From: UBA10649 sp965278965
Lineage (GTDB): Bacteria > Actinomycetota > Actinomycetes > S36-B12
Direction: 5' to 3'
Length of the DNA: 64,000 bases
Assembly (NCBI GenBank): GCA_965278965.1
Contig: OZ257127.1
Span: forward strand, 3,038,001-3,102,000
Shown here piece after piece: positions 16,051-23,763 of this stretch. The notes beneath the pieces are model-generated. The model was given only the letters and a program-made list of their open reading frames with translations, had not been told where the DNA came from and did no database searches. The position numbers and the translations under genes are program-made. Every line of letters starts with the position of its first letter. Position 1 is the stretch's first letter.

Positions 16051-16905
16051 TCACGCCGAGATGTCGGTCGTCAGGGCTAGGTCCCGGCCGGCTTCGATGT
16101 CGGCTGTCAGCGCATCGACGGCCGTTCGGGCCAGCGCGTACGAGTCGGAGCCGAGCAACTGGTGGAGCGGTGCATTGTTGCCACGTGCGATGGCGACGAT
16201 GGCGGCAGCCGCCTTTGCGGGGTCGCCCAGCTGAGTGCCGGGCATCGCCTGGTGCGCGGCTGTCATGTCACGAACCGCGTCATAGCCCGACGTCGCACGT
16301 TCGGGTAGGCGAACTGACACTGGCTTCAGGAAGTCGGTCTGCATGTAGCCGGGCTCGACCAGGGTTACCTTGATGCCGAAGTCAGCCACTTCAGCGGCCA
16401 GCGCGCCTGTCAGCCCTTCGACTGCGTACTTGCCTGCGCAGTACAGACCCCAGCCAGGGAACGTCGTCAGGCCCAGGATGGAGGACACGTTGATGATGTG
16501 CCCACTGCGGTTCGCACGCAGCGATGGCAGGACGGCCCGCAGGACGTTCAGGACGCCGAACACCTGAACATCGAACATGGCGCGTGCGTCAGCGTCGCTG
16601 ATCTCCTCGACTGCTCCGAGGAATCCGTAGCCGGCATTGTTGACCACCACGTCGATCGGGCCGAACCGGGACACTGCCTCGTCGATGGCGTCGCGCACCG
16701 CGTTGGCGTCGGCCAGGTCGAGGGTGAGGGGCAGGAGCTGGTCAGTGCGGGTTCCACCGAGAGCTGCCAGGAGGCGCTCGGTCGATCGGGTCGTGGCGAT
16801 GACACGATCGCCACGACCGAGCAGTTGCGTGACGAGCTCGAGGCCCAGGCCGCGTGATGCGCCCGTGACGAGCCAGGTGGCGGGGGTATCGACGGGATAC
16901 GTCAT
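16051..16905 (-). CDS. Short-chain dehydrogenase/reductase (classical SDR)
   Basis: A 284-residue NAD(P)-dependent oxidoreductase. It shows the cofactor motif TGASRGLG (about residues 14-21), NNAG (about 90-93), the catalytic Ser in NVSSILG, and YCAGK (Tyr and Lys about 156-160). The Arg pair after the first strand (TTRSTERL) leans towards NADPH. Substrate is unknown. It is divergent from an XRE/MmyB regulator at 17070, an arrangement in which that regulator commonly controls the SDR. The 164-base gap between them contains GGGC-ATT and AAT-GCGCCC arms around 16960-16985 that could form an operator. Confidence 0.88.
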   Translation of the reverse strand: MTYPVDTPATWLVTGASRGLGLELVTQLLGRGDRVIATTRSTERLLAALGGTRTDQLLPLTLDLADANAVRDAIDEAVSRFGPIDVVVNNAGYGFLGAVEEISDADARAMFDVQVFGVLNVLRAVLPSLRANRSGHIINVSSILGLTTFPGWGLYCAGKYAVEGLTGALAAEVADFGIKVTLVEPGYMQTDFLKPVSVRLPERATSGYDAVRDMTAAHQAMPGTQLGDPAKAAAAIVAIARGNNAPLHQLLGSDSYALARTAVDALTADIEAGRDLALTTDISA

Positions 16906-17069
16906 GGTGACTCCTTCGCTGCTGTAGGGGATGGTTCACAAGTCTGGTGTCCAGGAAGCGGGCATTGCGTTGCAGAATGCGCCCTGTCGTTCCTCGCCCG
17001 GGGGAAGGTAGGACCAGCAGTCCTAGCCTGGAAGTTGTTGACTTCCCTCGAGTTTGCGAGACTTCAGGC

Positions 17070-17972
17070 ATGGCAGAAGTGCGCGGTAGCGAGCTCGCGG
17101 ACTTCCTCCGTCGCGCGCGCGCATCGGTGGACCCCGACACGGCGGGCCTGCCCGCAGACGGACGGATCCGCCGAGTTCCTGGGCTGCGGCGCGAGGAGGT
17201 CGCTCGCCTTGCGGGCGTGTCGACTGACTACTACACCCGTCTCGAACAAGGCAGGAGCGTCCGGCCTTCTCCAGCGGTGGTCGGCGGCATCGCCCGAGCA
17301 CTAGAACTGGACCAGGCTGCCCGTGCGCACCTGGAGCACCTGCTCGGCGGCGCGTCCAGTGCAGCCCGCGGCCCGTCCACGCCGGTTGTGCAGCGCCTGC
17401 GGCCGGGTATCCGCCAGTTGCTGGACGCCTTGGATGCCCAGCCGGTGATCGTCCTCGGGCGCCGCAGCGATGTCCTTGCCACCACCCGCCTTGGACGCGC
17501 CCTCATCGCGGATTTCGATGCGATGCCAGCCGTGGAACGCAACTACGCCCGGTGGATGTTCCTGCGTGATGAGCCGCGATCTCTGTTCGCGGACTGGGAC
17601 GTGCAGGCCCGCGCTGCGGTGGAGAGCCTGCGCCTGGATCTCGGGGCCCATCCCGACGACCGCGCCGCGCGCGCACTGGTGGACGACCTCTCCTCACGTG
17701 ACGAGTACTTTCGCGAGTGGTGGTCGCGGCATCGGGTATTTGAGCGGACGTACGGGTCCAAGTCACTGAACCACCCGATCGTCGGCCCGCTAACTGTGCA
17801 GTACGAGACGTTCACGCTGCCCGGAGATCCGTCACAGGCGCTGTTCATGTACTCCGCGGAGCCCGGGACCCCGTCCAAGGCCGCATTGGACCTCTTGACG
17901 AGCTGGGCGATGTCCGACGACCAACAGCGCAACGCGCGCACCCGGACCGACCTTCGATCGGAGCGCAGCTGA
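17070..17972 (+). CDS. XRE-family regulator with MmyB-like ligand-binding domain
   Basis: A 300-residue transcription factor. An N-terminal helix-turn-helix (about residues 8-75, with RRVPGLRREEVARLAGVS and YYTRLEQGR) is followed by the MmyB-type domain (about 100-285; WMFLRDEPRSLFADWD and TFTLPGDPSQALFMYSAEPG are characteristic). MmyB domains have been seen to bind fatty-acid-like ligands, and members often control a neighbouring oxidoreductase. The ATG at 17070 was chosen because it starts at the conserved helix; an upstream GTG at 16947 would add 41 atypical residues. Divergent from the SDR at 16051. Confidence 0.88.
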   Translation: MAEVRGSELADFLRRARASVDPDTAGLPADGRIRRVPGLRREEVARLAGVSTDYYTRLEQGRSVRPSPAVVGGIARALELDQAARAHLEHLLGGASSAARGPSTPVVQRLRPGIRQLLDALDAQPVIVLGRRSDVLATTRLGRALIADFDAMPAVERNYARWMFLRDEPRSLFADWDVQARAAVESLRLDLGAHPDDRAARALVDDLSSRDEYFREWWSRHRVFERTYGSKSLNHPIVGPLTVQYETFTLPGDPSQALFMYSAEPGTPSKAALDLLTSWAMSDDQQRNARTRTDLRSERS

Positions 17973-18104
17973 CGGTTGTGGGCGCGGGTTCAGAACATGT
18001 CGCCGCGCTAGACGTGACAGGCGCACCGCTACCGGAGCCGTTGACCGCGACAGTCCGAGGCGTGAGGCCTACGCGCTGACGTCGGCATCTCACGCTCGGC
18101 TAGC

Positions 18105-19034
18105 GTGCGGCGGGTGGACCTTCAGCGGCGTATCGCCGACCGCCAGGGAGACTTCCTGCTGTTCGCGCTGACCCCGCCCCGGGCCTCGACCACTCCGGAC
18201 CAGGCGCAAGCGATCGCCGACATCACCCGCGAGCGTCTGCTTCCGCTCGGTGTCGACGGCCTCGTCCTCTACGACATCGAGGACGAGGCAGACCGCAACC
18301 CGGACGTGCGTCCGTTCCCGTTCCTGCCGACGATGAACCCGGCCGACTATCTGGCCCAACACCTCGCGACGTGGCAGACCCCGGTTGTGGTCTACCGCGC
18401 GACGGCGAAGTACACCGAGGACGAGCTCGGCGCATGGATCACGTCCCAGGACACGAACACGCGGCTGGCGGTCTTCGTCGGTCCCTCCTCACGCGGGCGG
18501 CAGGTCGCTACGACCCTCCGTAGGGCGCAGGAGATGAGCGCCGAGCTCAGTCCCGGTCTACTTGTCGGTGCCGTCGCGATCCCGGAGCGTCACACGCGCA
18601 GGGGCGACGAGCACCTTCGACTGATCGCGAAGCAGGAGGCGGGCACCTCGTACTTCGTCAGCCAGGTCGTCTACGACGTGAACGCATCCAAGAACCTGGT
18701 ATCCGACTACGTCTACGAGTGCGGTGCCCGTGGCCTGGATCCGGTCCCGATCGTTTTCACGTCGTCCGTGTGCGGCTCGATGAAGACGTTGGAGTTCCTG
18801 CGCTGGCTCGGCGTCGACGTGCCTCGCTGGATCGAGAACGACCTGCGTCACGCCGCGAGCACCCTTGATGCCTCCGTCGACCTCGCTGAGGCGACGCTGG
18901 TGGAGCTGATGTCCTTCTGCCGCCGCCTGAACGTTCCGTTCGGCATCAACATCGAGTCCGTATCGATCCGCAAGGTGGAGATCGAGGCGAGCGTGCGCCT
19001 GGCAGAACGGATCCGAGACAGGTTGTCCCGGTGA
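18105..19034 (+). CDS. Methylenetetrahydrofolate reductase-like protein lacking the catalytic Glu
   Basis: A 309-residue TIM-barrel protein of the MTHFR-like superfamily. GAVAIPERHTRRGDEHLRLI and the AGTSYFVSQVVYDVNAS strand (about residues 165-205) match the FAD/folate-binding core of MetF-type enzymes. In MetF the first strand carries FEFFPP with the catalytic Glu; here it reads FALTPPRAS (about residues 20-28), with Ala in that place, and no nearby acidic residue substitutes. It probably does not catalyse the usual reduction of methylenetetrahydrofolate. The start may be GTG 18105 or, three codons later, GTG 18114. It stands alone, tail-to-tail with the reductase-methyltransferase gene. 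Confidence 0.75.
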   Translation: MRRVDLQRRIADRQGDFLLFALTPPRASTTPDQAQAIADITRERLLPLGVDGLVLYDIEDEADRNPDVRPFPFLPTMNPADYLAQHLATWQTPVVVYRATAKYTEDELGAWITSQDTNTRLAVFVGPSSRGRQVATTLRRAQEMSAELSPGLLVGAVAIPERHTRRGDEHLRLIAKQEAGTSYFVSQVVYDVNASKNLVSDYVYECGARGLDPVPIVFTSSVCGSMKTLEFLRWLGVDVPRWIENDLRHAASTLDASVDLAEATLVELMSFCRRLNVPFGINIESVSIRKVEIEASVRLAERIRDRLSR

Positions 19035-19079
19035 CAGCCCGTTCGACGTCTCGGTGACGGGCCTCAACGTCGCCCATCT

Positions 19080-20699
19080 CTAGCTGCGGCGGGTCGCTCT
19101 GACCACGACGTCGTGGATCGTGGCCCCGTGTCCGCCAGGTCCGGGCATGGCCCGATGCGACTCCTCGGCCGTGACGACCTCCCATTCGGCGGCGTCCAGG
19201 CGCGCGGTGATGGCGGCTGCGGTTGCGGAGGCCGAGGCGGGTGGGCTGTGGGGCTCATGCCGGTGCGCATGTCCGCCAGCCGTGGCGTCGTGATGGAGGT
19301 GGCCGACGATGAGCAGGCTCCCCCCGGGGGCCACCCATGTGGCGATGCGGTCGTAGAACTCCAGCTGCGGCATCGCGGGATGGGCGTAGTGGGTTGTCAC
19401 GAGGTCGTAGCGCGTATCGGGCGCCCAGGTGCACAGGTCCGCCTGCACCCACGTCACCCGCTCGATGACCCCGGCATCGGCGGCGCGCTCGGCGGCCCGG
19501 TCAAGCGCCGCATCGGCGATGTCGGTGCCGGTGACCTGCCATCCGTGTTCGGCGAGCCAGATCGCCTCAGCTCCCGCGCCGCACCCGGCGTCCAGCGCCG
19601 TGCCAGGTGCCAGGTCGCCGATCTCCCGGACCAGGTGAGGGTTGGGCTGGCTCGATCCCATCGCTGAGGCGCGCGCGCCTGTCCAGACCTGGTCCCAGTA
19701 CGTGTCGTCGAACGTGTGCTCCGCGGCACGGCCTTCGTCGTTGCGCGTCGCGCCTTCGTCTCCTGCCGCGACCACCGCGCTGGCGAGGTCGGTCATGATC
19801 AGGTCGGTGTTGATGTGCTGGGCGGCCAGCGCTCCGGCAGCAGCGGCGGCGCCGACCTGGGCGCCGAGGTCGGAGGAGTTGCCGGCGGCCCACACTCCGG
19901 GCACCGAGGTGGCGCCGTACTGGTCGGTCTCGATGAACGCACCCGCGGGATGGGCAGTCGGCTCGATGCCGATTCCGGCGAAGATCTCCGTGCGTGCGAC
20001 CATCCGCGCGGAGACCACCACGGCGTCGACGGCAACGACCGGCCCATCCTCGATCCGGACGCCGGTCACGCGGTCCTCGTCGACCTCCAGCCGGGAGATC
20101 GTGCCAGAGACGACGGCGACACCGAGGGCGTCAAGCGTGCCTTCGTCCTTCACGTCGAGCACCTTGCCGTCGTCGAAGAACACGATGTCGCGGCTCCACT
20201 GGTGGAACAGGACCGCCTTGTGCACCGCCATCGGATCCGTGCCCAGGACGCCGACCCGGCGGTCGCGCACCTCCCATCCGTGGCAGTAGGGACAGTGCAG
20301 GGCTCCGCGGCCCCACTGCTCGCGCACTCCTGGGATCTCCGGCAGCTCATCGACCAGCCCGGTGGCGATGAGCAGGCGCCGCGCCCGCAGGGTGGTGCCG
20401 TCGCGAAGCGGCACGGCGAACCCGTCAGACGCATGAGAGACGCCGACGACCTCGCCGGCCACGATCTCGCCGCCGTACGAGCGGACCTCGTCGCGGCCGC
20501 GAGCCAGCAGCTCGACCGGGCTCACGCCCTCCAGCCCGAGGAGCCCGTGCACCGCGGCCGCAGGAGCGTTCCTCGGCTGCCCGGCATCGACCACGGTCAC
20601 CGACCGCCGTGCGCGGGCCAGCGTCAGCGCGGCGCTCAGGCCTGCGGGCCCGCCGCCGATGACGACCACGTCGTCAATCCGATCCGCCTGGTCCGTCAT
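19080..20699 (-). CDS. Fusion of thioredoxin-reductase-like FAD oxidoreductase and class I SAM methyltransferase
   Basis: A 539-residue two-domain protein. Residues 1-310 are a pyridine nucleotide-disulfide reductase: FAD motif VVVIGGGPAGLSAALTLARA near the N-terminus, a redox pair CPYC in HCPYCHGWEV (about 130-140), NAD(P) motif VGVLGTD, and the C-terminal FAD motif VPGVWAAGN. Residues 330-539 are a methyltransferase: motif I ALDAGCGAGAEAIWLA, then VTGTDIADAALDRA and LLIVGHLHHD. A His-rich loop (HDATAGGHAHRHEPHS) follows. This architecture exists in annotation pipelines, but its chemistry is unknown to me. ATG at 20699 has GGGAGGAC eight bases upstream. Divergent from an XRE-cupin regulator. 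Confidence 0.88.
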   Translation of the reverse strand: MTDQADRIDDVVVIGGGPAGLSAALTLARARRSVTVVDAGQPRNAPAAAVHGLLGLEGVSPVELLARGRDEVRSYGGEIVAGEVVGVSHASDGFAVPLRDGTTLRARRLLIATGLVDELPEIPGVREQWGRGALHCPYCHGWEVRDRRVGVLGTDPMAVHKAVLFHQWSRDIVFFDDGKVLDVKDEGTLDALGVAVVSGTISRLEVDEDRVTGVRIEDGPVVAVDAVVVSARMVARTEIFAGIGIEPTAHPAGAFIETDQYGATSVPGVWAAGNSSDLGAQVGAAAAAGALAAQHINTDLIMTDLASAVVAAGDEGATRNDEGRAAEHTFDDTYWDQVWTGARASAMGSSQPNPHLVREIGDLAPGTALDAGCGAGAEAIWLAEHGWQVTGTDIADAALDRAAERAADAGVIERVTWVQADLCTWAPDTRYDLVTTHYAHPAMPQLEFYDRIATWVAPGGSLLIVGHLHHDATAGGHAHRHEPHSPPASASATAAAITARLDAAEWEVVTAEESHRAMPGPGGHGATIHDVVVRATRRS

Positions 20700-20767
20700 G
20701 GCTGTCCTCCCTGTCGGCCCCGCCGGTGCGGCATCGACGTTCTCGAGGATGACCCCCAGGACCTCAC

Positions 20768-20797
20768 TTGGCAAATGCTGTTGCCAAATGGCAAAAT
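20768..20797 (+). promoter_or_regulatory. Operator and promoter between the fused reductase and its XRE-cupin regulator
   Basis: A perfect inverted repeat TTGGCAA-N6-TTGCCAA (20768-20787) is followed by a third half-site, TGGCAAAA (20789-20796). A -35 TTGGCA (20768-20773) and -10 CAAAAT (20792-20797) with an 18-base spacer lie within it. The start of transcription would then fall at or next to the ATG at 20804, giving a leaderless mRNA. A regulator bound here would block its own promoter. Confidence 0.5.
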
Positions 20798-20803
20798 CTT
20801 CGC

Positions 20804-21409
20804 ATGGACACCTCGCTAGACCAGACCCTCGACGCTGTGGGGCCGCGGCTGAAGCTCCTGCGCCAGCGTCGTGACATCACCCTGACCGACCTCGCCGAGC
20901 AGACCGGGGTCTCCGCCAGCACGCTGTCCCGACTCGAGACCGGACTCCGGCGTCCCACACTCGAACAGCTGCTCCCGCTTGCGCGCGCGTACGGGGTCAC
21001 CCTCGATGAGCTCGTCGACGCGCCACCGACGGGCGACCCGCGCATCAGCCTGCGTCCGATAGCCACCGGAGACGGCCGGACGGTCATCCCCCTCACCCGG
21101 CGACCCGGCGGCATCCAGGCCTACAAGTTCATCCTGCCGGCCGGACGCGACGACGCCGAGCCGAATCTGCGCACCCACGAGGGCCACGACTGGGCGTTCG
21201 TCCTCAACGGCAGGCTCCGACTGGTCCTCGGCGAGCACGACCTGATCCTGGAGCCCGGCGAGGCCGCCGAGTTCGACACCCGCACGCCGCACTGGTTCGG
21301 CGCCACCGGCGCAGGACCCGTGGAGTTCTTGAGCCTGGTCGGCAAGCAGGGGGAACGCGCGCACGTGCGCACGGGGCCGAAGAAGCGCGACGACCGCGAG
21401 GATCGTTGA
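20804..21409 (+). CDS. XRE-family regulator with C-terminal cupin domain
   Basis: A 201-residue regulator. Residues 12-70 form a helix-turn-helix (LKLLRQRRDITLTDLAEQTG, then VSASTLSRLETGLRRPTLEQLL). Residues 105-190 form a cupin barrel (HEGHDWAFVLNGRLRLVLGE, then LEPGEAAEFDTRTPHWFG) that probably senses a small molecule. It is divergent from the reductase-methyltransferase fusion, separated only by the inverted-repeat operator. Control of that gene and of itself is the natural inference. An upstream in-frame start at 20768 would lie inside the operator and is less likely. Confidence 0.87.
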   Translation: MDTSLDQTLDAVGPRLKLLRQRRDITLTDLAEQTGVSASTLSRLETGLRRPTLEQLLPLARAYGVTLDELVDAPPTGDPRISLRPIATGDGRTVIPLTRRPGGIQAYKFILPAGRDDAEPNLRTHEGHDWAFVLNGRLRLVLGEHDLILEPGEAAEFDTRTPHWFGATGAGPVEFLSLVGKQGERAHVRTGPKKRDDREDR

Positions 21410-21415
21410 TCCGGG

Positions 21416-22051
21416 CTACGTGCTGACGGGCACCAGCTCGGCGGCGCCGAACGACACCTTGAAGCGCGCGCACCAGACGGACACGCTCGTGAGGTCCTCG
21501 AGGTCGACGCTGTCGGGGATCGCGTAGTTCTGGCTGCCCTTGTTGCCCTTCAGCTCGCCAAGATCCGCGTAGTCGCCGTCGTCGAAGACGAACCAGCCGT
21601 CCGTGCCTTCGAGCACGTCGGCATCACTGAGCCACACCCGAAGGTCCGGTCCGTTGCTGGTGTCGAGGTCCTCCAGGCGCAGGACCCGCCGGCCATCGCC
21701 CAGCGTGATGACGGAGGCGGTGCCGCTCGTCCCGTGCTCGTGGCTCACGAACGTGCCCTCGGCGACGACGGCAGCCTTCTTGGCCTTCGTCGACGGCTCG
21801 CTGGCCGGCTCGCTCGGCGCCGGCGCCGGCGCCGAGTCCGCCGCGGTCGGCAATGGAACGGGAGTGGACTCGGCGTCGGGTGACGCGATCGTCTCGACCG
21901 CCTCGATCCCGTCCAGTGGCGAGGCCTCGCTCACGGTGGTGTCGACGAACAGCTTCCACGGCTGGAACGCGAACAGGGCCACGGCGAGCACCGTCGCCGC
22001 GACAACCGCCACCGAGATGACGACGGGCCTGCGTGGGCGGAAGCGTGACAT
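21416..22051 (-). CDS. Membrane-anchored DM13-domain protein
   Basis: A 211-residue protein with an N-terminal membrane anchor (residues 11-30, VVISVAVVAATVLAVALFAF), an Ala/Pro/Ser-rich linker, and a C-terminal DM13 domain (about residues 95-210). Typical DM13 stretches are LRLEDLDTSNGPDLRVWLSD and GNKGSQNYAIPDSVDLEDL, ending in SVWCARFKVSFGAA with the conserved Cys. DM13 domains are proposed to be redox or electron-transfer modules. It lies outside the membrane. Tail-to-tail with the XRE-cupin gene, with a 6-base gap. Confidence 0.88.
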   Translation of the reverse strand: MSRFRPRRPVVISVAVVAATVLAVALFAFQPWKLFVDTTVSEASPLDGIEAVETIASPDAESTPVPLPTAADSAPAPAPSEPASEPSTKAKKAAVVAEGTFVSHEHGTSGTASVITLGDGRRVLRLEDLDTSNGPDLRVWLSDADVLEGTDGWFVFDDGDYADLGELKGNKGSQNYAIPDSVDLEDLTSVSVWCARFKVSFGAAELVPVST

Positions 22052-22153
22052 GGGTCCTCCGGTCCGGTGGCCGTGCGCCTGGCCAGGTGCGCGGTCCTCC
22101 CTCCAGTCTGCGGGTTCACGACGTCGGGGACCAGCAGCGGGCGCATGACCGAC

Positions 22154-22193
22154 GACCGATGAGGGCCCCTCCGGTGAAGGACCCTCATCGGTC
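22154..22193 (-). terminator. Terminator of the FAD-oxidoreductase gene
   Basis: A perfect 12-bp stem (22154-22165 with 22182-22193) encloses a 16-base loop. It lies 18 bases beyond the stop codon of the FAD-dependent oxidoreductase on the minus strand and before the DM13 gene. Confidence 0.7.
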
Positions 22194-22210
22194 GAACGAG
22201 CCCGAAAGGC

Positions 22211-23593
22211 CTACGGCCCCTCCAGCCCGTGGTTGGCGACGAGCCGTCGGTCCGGGTCGACCCTGCTCGCGATCGCGCGGAGCCGCTCGAGGTCCTCGTC
22301 CCCGAATAGCCGCCCAGCACCGACGCGGGTGTCGGTGAATGTCGGGACGAGGTGGGGCAACGCCCACGGCGCCATGGCGCGCATGATCGAGAACGCCGCC
22401 GCTCGCCCGGCGACCGCCGCCTGCGGCGTGGGCGCCATCGCGACGCAGTGCAGGGCGTACTCGCCGGAGATCGCCGTGAGTGCGCCGCCGTCTGCCGCGC
22501 GCCGCGCGAAGGCTCCGCCGAGGTGGCGCAGCTCGGTGAAGGCGAGCCCGGGCGTGGTTCCCGGTCCGACTTGGTACAGCAGCTCGCCTACTGCTGCATC
22601 GTCCAGAGTCCCGAGCACGTTGTGGTCGGTCACGACCGGCGTCGGGACGGGTGGGTCCATGTGTACGGCCAGCAGTCCTGCCGCCGGGATACGGGCGAAG
22701 GTGTCGAGCTCGGGTGCCAACGCGCGCAACGGAGCCAGGATGGAATCGGCGGCCTCGTCCCCGTCGATGATGGCGCCATCGACGATCACGACGTCCCGAC
22801 CGGCCAGGAACGGCGGCAGCTCCGGCAGCGGCGGGAAGCTCATCACGCGCAACGACGTCGTCGCCGAGTCCGGCGCCGAGCGCGTCCAGTCGACCCAGGC
22901 ACGCACCACGTCGGGCGCGCGGTCGCGGTCCCACAGCAGGAAGCCTGCGTAGACGTCGGCATACGGCAGCAGCTCGAGCTCGATGGCGACCACGACCCCG
23001 AAGTTGCCGCCGCCGCCGCGCAACGCCCAGAACAGCTCGGCGTTCTCGTCCGCGGAGGTGCGCACCAAGGCACCGTTTGCCGTGACGACCTCTATCGCGC
23101 GGATCGAGTTGACGGCCAGGCCATGCAGCCTGCCGTAGAACGACAACCCGCCCCCCAGCGCGTACCCGGCGACGGCCACGTCGGCTGCGCTGCCGTGGAG
23201 GGCCGTCAGGCCATGAGGAGCCGCTGCCGCGATCACGTCCGCCCACACCGTTCCGCCCAGGACGCGGGCCGAGCCGCTGTCCGGGTCGACCGTCACGCCG
23301 GTCAACCCGGACAGGCGAACGAGCACCACGTCGTCCATCGGTCGCTCACCGAGCGCACCGGCGCCGTGCCCGGTGCTCTGCGGCGCGATCCGAAGGCCAG
23401 CCGCGGCCGCGGCCAGGACGACGCGCGACACCTCTTCGGCGCTGCGGGGCAGCGCCACGGCGGCCGGACGCTGATCGACCGCCACGTTCCACGGCGTCCG
23501 CGCCGCGTCGTAGCCGGGGTCTCCAGGCAGGTGGACCTCGCACGCTCCGCGTAGCGCGTCGGCGGCTCGGTCGAGGGTCGGGTTGGTTGTCAT
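22211..23593 (-). CDS. FAD-binding (berberine-bridge type) oxidoreductase, probably mono-covalent
   Basis: A 460-residue flavin oxidase of the PCMH/BBE family. FAD_binding_4 spans about residues 40-180 (RIAPQSTGHGAG carries the His expected to hold FAD), followed by LGGGLSFYGRLHG and RGGGGNFGVVVA. The C-terminal BBE segment is near 415-455. Two-fold covalently bound relatives also have a Cys in the loop before the Gly-rich LGGGL turn; here that loop reads HGSAADVAVAGYALGGG with no Cys. Divergent from a GAF-LuxR regulator, with a cluster of TGGGA/TCCCA half-sites between. Substrate unknown. Confidence 0.85.
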   Translation of the reverse strand: MTTNPTLDRAADALRGACEVHLPGDPGYDAARTPWNVAVDQRPAAVALPRSAEEVSRVVLAAAAAGLRIAPQSTGHGAGALGERPMDDVVLVRLSGLTGVTVDPDSGSARVLGGTVWADVIAAAAPHGLTALHGSAADVAVAGYALGGGLSFYGRLHGLAVNSIRAIEVVTANGALVRTSADENAELFWALRGGGGNFGVVVAIELELLPYADVYAGFLLWDRDRAPDVVRAWVDWTRSAPDSATTSLRVMSFPPLPELPPFLAGRDVVIVDGAIIDGDEAADSILAPLRALAPELDTFARIPAAGLLAVHMDPPVPTPVVTDHNVLGTLDDAAVGELLYQVGPGTTPGLAFTELRHLGGAFARRAADGGALTAISGEYALHCVAMAPTPQAAVAGRAAAFSIMRAMAPWALPHLVPTFTDTRVGAGRLFGDEDLERLRAIASRVDPDRRLVANHGLEGP

Positions 23594-23695
23594 GCGTGGT
23601 TCCTCTCAGGGCTGGATCTGTTGATGCGCCAAGCCTGCGGGGCTCCGGCCGTCGGCGACCATCCCGAACTCGTGGGTACTTGACGGCTGGCGGAC

Positions 23696-23759
23696 CTGGG
23701 ATCCGAGAGGTCCCAGATATGTGGGATGGTGCCCGTGCCGCGATCTGTCCCATACTGGG
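23696..23759 (+). promoter_or_regulatory. Cluster of TGGGA/TCCCA half-sites between FAD oxidase and LuxR gene
   Basis: CTGGGA-N9-TCCCAG (23696-23716) overlaps the near-perfect palindrome TCCCAGATATGTGGGA (23711-23726). A third pair, CCCA-TAC-TGGG, lies at 23749-23759, just before the start codon at 23764. A looser TCCCG/GTGGG pair is at 23662-23676. The half-sites alternate in orientation, which suggests a multi-site operator for the adjacent LuxR-type protein. Confidence 0.45.
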
Positions 23760-23763
23760 CCGC

